Positions 4,887 through 6,807 of a stretch of 6,807 nt of DNA are shown here, in pieces. The stretch comes from Treponema sp. (GTDB lineage: Bacteria; Spirochaetota; Spirochaetia; Treponematales; Breznakiellaceae): assembly GCA_031284195.1 (NCBI GenBank), contig JAITAI010000036.1, positions 1 through 6,807 of the forward strand, written 5' to 3'. The position numbers and the translations under genes were made by a program. The notes beneath the pieces are model-generated. The model ran no database searches. It saw only the letters and a list, made by a program, of their open reading frames with translations, and was not told the DNA's origin. How positions within the stretch are numbered: the first letter of the stretch is position 1; the number at the start of each line of letters is the position of its first letter.

Positions 4887-5936
4887 ATGATTATCGTCAT
4901 AAAACGAGGGGCTACAGCGGAATCAGTGCAGTGTTTCACCGCATTGCTTGAAAAACAGGGGATCAAGGTCCACCTTTCCGAAGGGGCTTCCCAAATGGTA
5001 CTTGGTCTGGTGGGAGATACCACGGGGATTCAGGAGAAAAGCTTATTGGCCCATCATCTGGTGGAGAAGGTCATCCGGGTACAAGAGCCCTATAAAAGGG
5101 CAAACCGGCTTTTTCACCCCGATGACACCCGGATTGCCGTACGCGGCCTTGACGGTGAGACCCGGTATATCGGGGCAGGGTATTTGGGGATCATTGCCGG
5201 CCCCTGCTCGGTAGAAACCAAAGAACAGATCATCTCAGTGGCTCAATCGGTGAAACAGGCAGGAGCGGGTTTCCTCCGGGGAGGGGCTTTCAAACCCCGG
5301 ACGAGTCCCTATAGTTTTCAAGGCCTCGGCGGTGAGGGGCTGGATCTCCTCATCGAGGCCAAACGAGTTACCGGCCTTCCTATTGTAACCGAGCTTATGG
5401 CCATCCATCAGCTTGAGCTTTTCGATACCGTGGACATCATCCAAGTGGGGGCCCGGAACATGCAAAATTTCACCCTCCTCAAAGAGTTGGGCAGTTGCCG
5501 TAAACCCATACTCCTTAAACGGGGCTATGCGGCAACCATAACTGAACTACTCATGGCTGCAGAATATATCATGGCCGGAGGCAATGACCGGATCATCCTC
5601 TGTGAGCGAGGAATCAGGACCTTTGAGTCGTATACGCGTAATACCCTGGACCTTTCTGCGGTTCCGATCTTAAAAAAACAGAGCCATCTCCCGGTGATCG
5701 TAGATCCCAGCCATGCCACGGGCCTCAGTTGGATGGTTCCTGCTATGGCGAAGGCCGCCATAGCAGCCGGAGCAGACGGCCTCATCCTGGAGGTTCACCC
5801 CAACCCTGAGGAAGCCCTCTGTGACGGCGAACAGTCCATTACTCCCGATAGGTTTGCGGAACTCATGAAAACCTTACAGCGCTATGCTGCTGTCGAAGGC
5901 CGGATCTTATATGAGGAATCTCATGAAACCCCTTGA
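4887..5936 (+). CDS. aroF: 3-deoxy-7-phosphoheptulonate (DAHP) synthase, type I-beta with N-terminal regulatory domain
   Basis: 349 residues. Condenses phosphoenolpyruvate and erythrose 4-phosphate to DAHP, the first step of the shikimate pathway (cytoplasm). It closely follows the Thermotoga maritima enzyme: an N-terminal ferredoxin-like domain (about 1-70, MIIVIKRGAT...RVQEPYK), a linker with FHPDDT (76-81), then a TIM barrel from about 95. Active-site motifs: IAGPCS (103-108), RGGAFKPRTSPYSFQGLG (131-148), QVGARNMQN (186-194), LLKRG (209-213), CERGIRTFE (239-247), VDPSHATG (272-279) and LEVHPNPEEALCDGEQS (301-317). Expected metal ligands C107, H276, E302 and D313 are all present. H29 and S31 fall at positions linked to Tyr binding in the T. 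maritima regulatory domain, so Tyr feedback is likely (inference). The SD AAGGGG lies 7 nt upstream of the ATG. Expression is controlled by the upstream Tyr attenuator. The gene overlaps tyrA by 14 nt. Confidence 0.96.
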   Translation: MIIVIKRGATAESVQCFTALLEKQGIKVHLSEGASQMVLGLVGDTTGIQEKSLLAHHLVEKVIRVQEPYKRANRLFHPDDTRIAVRGLDGETRYIGAGYLGIIAGPCSVETKEQIISVAQSVKQAGAGFLRGGAFKPRTSPYSFQGLGGEGLDLLIEAKRVTGLPIVTELMAIHQLELFDTVDIIQVGARNMQNFTLLKELGSCRKPILLKRGYAATITELLMAAEYIMAGGNDRIILCERGIRTFESYTRNTLDLSAVPILKKQSHLPVIVDPSHATGLSWMVPAMAKAAIAAGADGLILEVHPNPEEALCDGEQSITPDRFAELMKTLQRYAAVEGRILYEESHETP

Positions 5937-6786
5937 AACCTGCACCATTGGTATTGTAGGACTAGGACTTATGGGTGGAGCCATTGCCCTGGCCTTGCGC
6001 TCACAAGGGATCATCGGTACCACAGGCCATATCCTAGCCTATGACCGCAACCATGAGACCCTGGCTGCAGCACAAGCAGAAGGCATCATTGATGCAGGGA
6101 TCCGTTCCCCTGCGTCAATGCTGGGTCACTGCGACCTGGTATTCCTTTGCCTCACCCCTACCACATTGCTGCGTTTTATGGAAAGCCAGATGGCGGCTTT
6201 CCAGCCTGGAACCCTGATTACCGATATAGCGGGAATCAAGGGAAGCATCGTCGCGGCCATGGAACACACCCTTCGGGAGGATCTGGACTTCATACCAGGG
6301 CACCCTATGGCAGGGAGTGAGCTGGGAGGTTTTGTACATGCAAAACACTGTACATTTCACGGAAAGAACTATATCCTCACCCCCCTTAAACGGAATAAGC
6401 CGGAAAACCTGGCATTGCTTAAAACCCTGATCTATCGCATGGGTTTTGGCCGTATTACCGAGACCAGCCCCCAGGAACATGACCGGAAGATCGCTTTTAC
6501 CTCCCAGCTCTGCCATGTCATCGCAGCAGCTCTCGTTGACTGTGAAGATGACACGGAGATTACCCGCTTTGGCGGGGGGAGTTTTGAGGATCTTACCCGG
6601 ATTGCCATGCTCAACGCCCCTATGTGGACAGAGCTTTTTATTGAAAACCAGGAGGAACTGGTACAGCGGATCGAACAGTTTGAGGGAAGCCTGGATAGGC
6701 TGAAAAGCTATATCGCCCACAGAGCGGGACCAGAACTGGAACAGCGCTTACAGAGGGTCCGGGAACGGCGGGCAGCTATGGTATAG
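5923..6786 (+). CDS. tyrA: Prephenate dehydrogenase
   Basis: 287 residues. Oxidatively decarboxylates prephenate to 4-hydroxyphenylpyruvate, committing chorismate-derived carbon to Tyr. The Rossmann dinucleotide motif GLGLMGG (13-19) and an acidic residue after the second strand (AYDRN, D41) suggest NAD+ preference. Family motifs: TDIAGIKGS (100-108), GHPMAGSELGG (126-136, catalytic His127), EHDRKIAFTSQLCHVIAAAL (185-204) and FGGGSFEDLTRIA (216-228, R226). The SQLxH form, rather than SHLPH, and the GGSFEDLTRIA...MWTELF context recall TyrA of Firmicutes. There is no chorismate mutase domain and no C-terminal ACT domain, so Tyr control probably rests on AroF and the leader. The start at 5923 is preferred: GAGGA lies 5 nt upstream and it overlaps the aroF end by 14 nt (translational coupling). 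In-frame ATGs at 5884 and 5911 are less likely. No terminator is visible before the window ends, so more operon genes may follow. Confidence 0.95.
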   Translation: MKPLETCTIGIVGLGLMGGAIALALRSQGIIGTTGHILAYDRNHETLAAAQAEGIIDAGIRSPASMLGHCDLVFLCLTPTTLLRFMESQMAAFQPGTLITDIAGIKGSIVAAMEHTLREDLDFIPGHPMAGSELGGFVHAKHCTFHGKNYILTPLKRNKPENLALLKTLIYRMGFGRITETSPQEHDRKIAFTSQLCHVIAAALVDCEDDTEITRFGGGSFEDLTRIAMLNAPMWTELFIENQEELVQRIEQFEGSLDRLKSYIAHRAGPELEQRLQRVRERRAAMV

Positions 6787-6807
6787 GGCGCGGGCTCCCT
6801 CCCCTGG

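Noticed and set aside
4583..5023. Long minus-strand open frame antisense to the aroF leader and 5' end
   Set aside because: It spans the promoter, leader and aroF start in antisense and has no known motif. It is a by-product of the plus-strand coding sequence.

Overview
This window reads as chromosomal DNA from a spirochaete, most likely a Treponema or close relative. That assignment rests on my recollection that the short DksA/TraR-type protein and the LEA-type-lipoprotein plus HEAT-protein pair look like Treponema families. No rRNA or tRNA is present to confirm it. There is no transposase, phage gene, CRISPR array or tRNA.

Layout, left to right. (1) The minus strand carries birA, a biotin-protein ligase with no DNA-binding domain. 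A reading frame overlapping its 3' end runs off the left edge. (2) About 1.1 kb (876-1975) holds no intact gene I can support. It contains short broken reading frames and, near its right end, a nested 65-nt inverted repeat. (3) A 118-residue DksA/TraR-family zinc-finger protein lies on the plus strand. (4) A minus-strand pair converges on it: a lipoprotein with two LEA14/WHy-type domains, followed 24 nt later by an exported HEAT-like repeat protein. (5) A non-coding interval (4298-4886) separates this pair from the rightward operon. It contains a tiny ORF with an ideal ribosome binding site, a cluster of alternating inverted repeats, and a strong sigma-70-type promoter followed by a regulatory leader. 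(6) The plus-strand operon is aroF (type I-beta DAHP synthase with an N-terminal regulatory domain), overlapped by 14 nt by tyrA (prephenate dehydrogenase).

The most notable part is the aroF-tyrA leader. Downstream of a TTGACA-17-TATATT promoter lies a short ORF with five Tyr codons, three of them consecutive, and two Phe codons. It is followed by a hairpin overlapping its stop codon, and then by a strong intrinsic terminator (11-bp stem, GCAA loop, U-rich tract) that ends about 65 nt before aroF. This is the layout of ribosome-mediated transcription attenuation sensing charged tRNA-Tyr. The DAHP synthase also keeps a T. maritima-like ferredoxin-like domain associated with Tyr feedback. The first step of the shikimate pathway and the Tyr branch enzyme therefore appear to be controlled by Tyr at both RNA and enzyme level. 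A second, 17-bp hairpin sits between the terminator and the aroF ribosome binding site and has no obvious role in the classical model.

birA, the DksA-like gene and the LEA/HEAT pair show no visible functional link with the aromatic operon.
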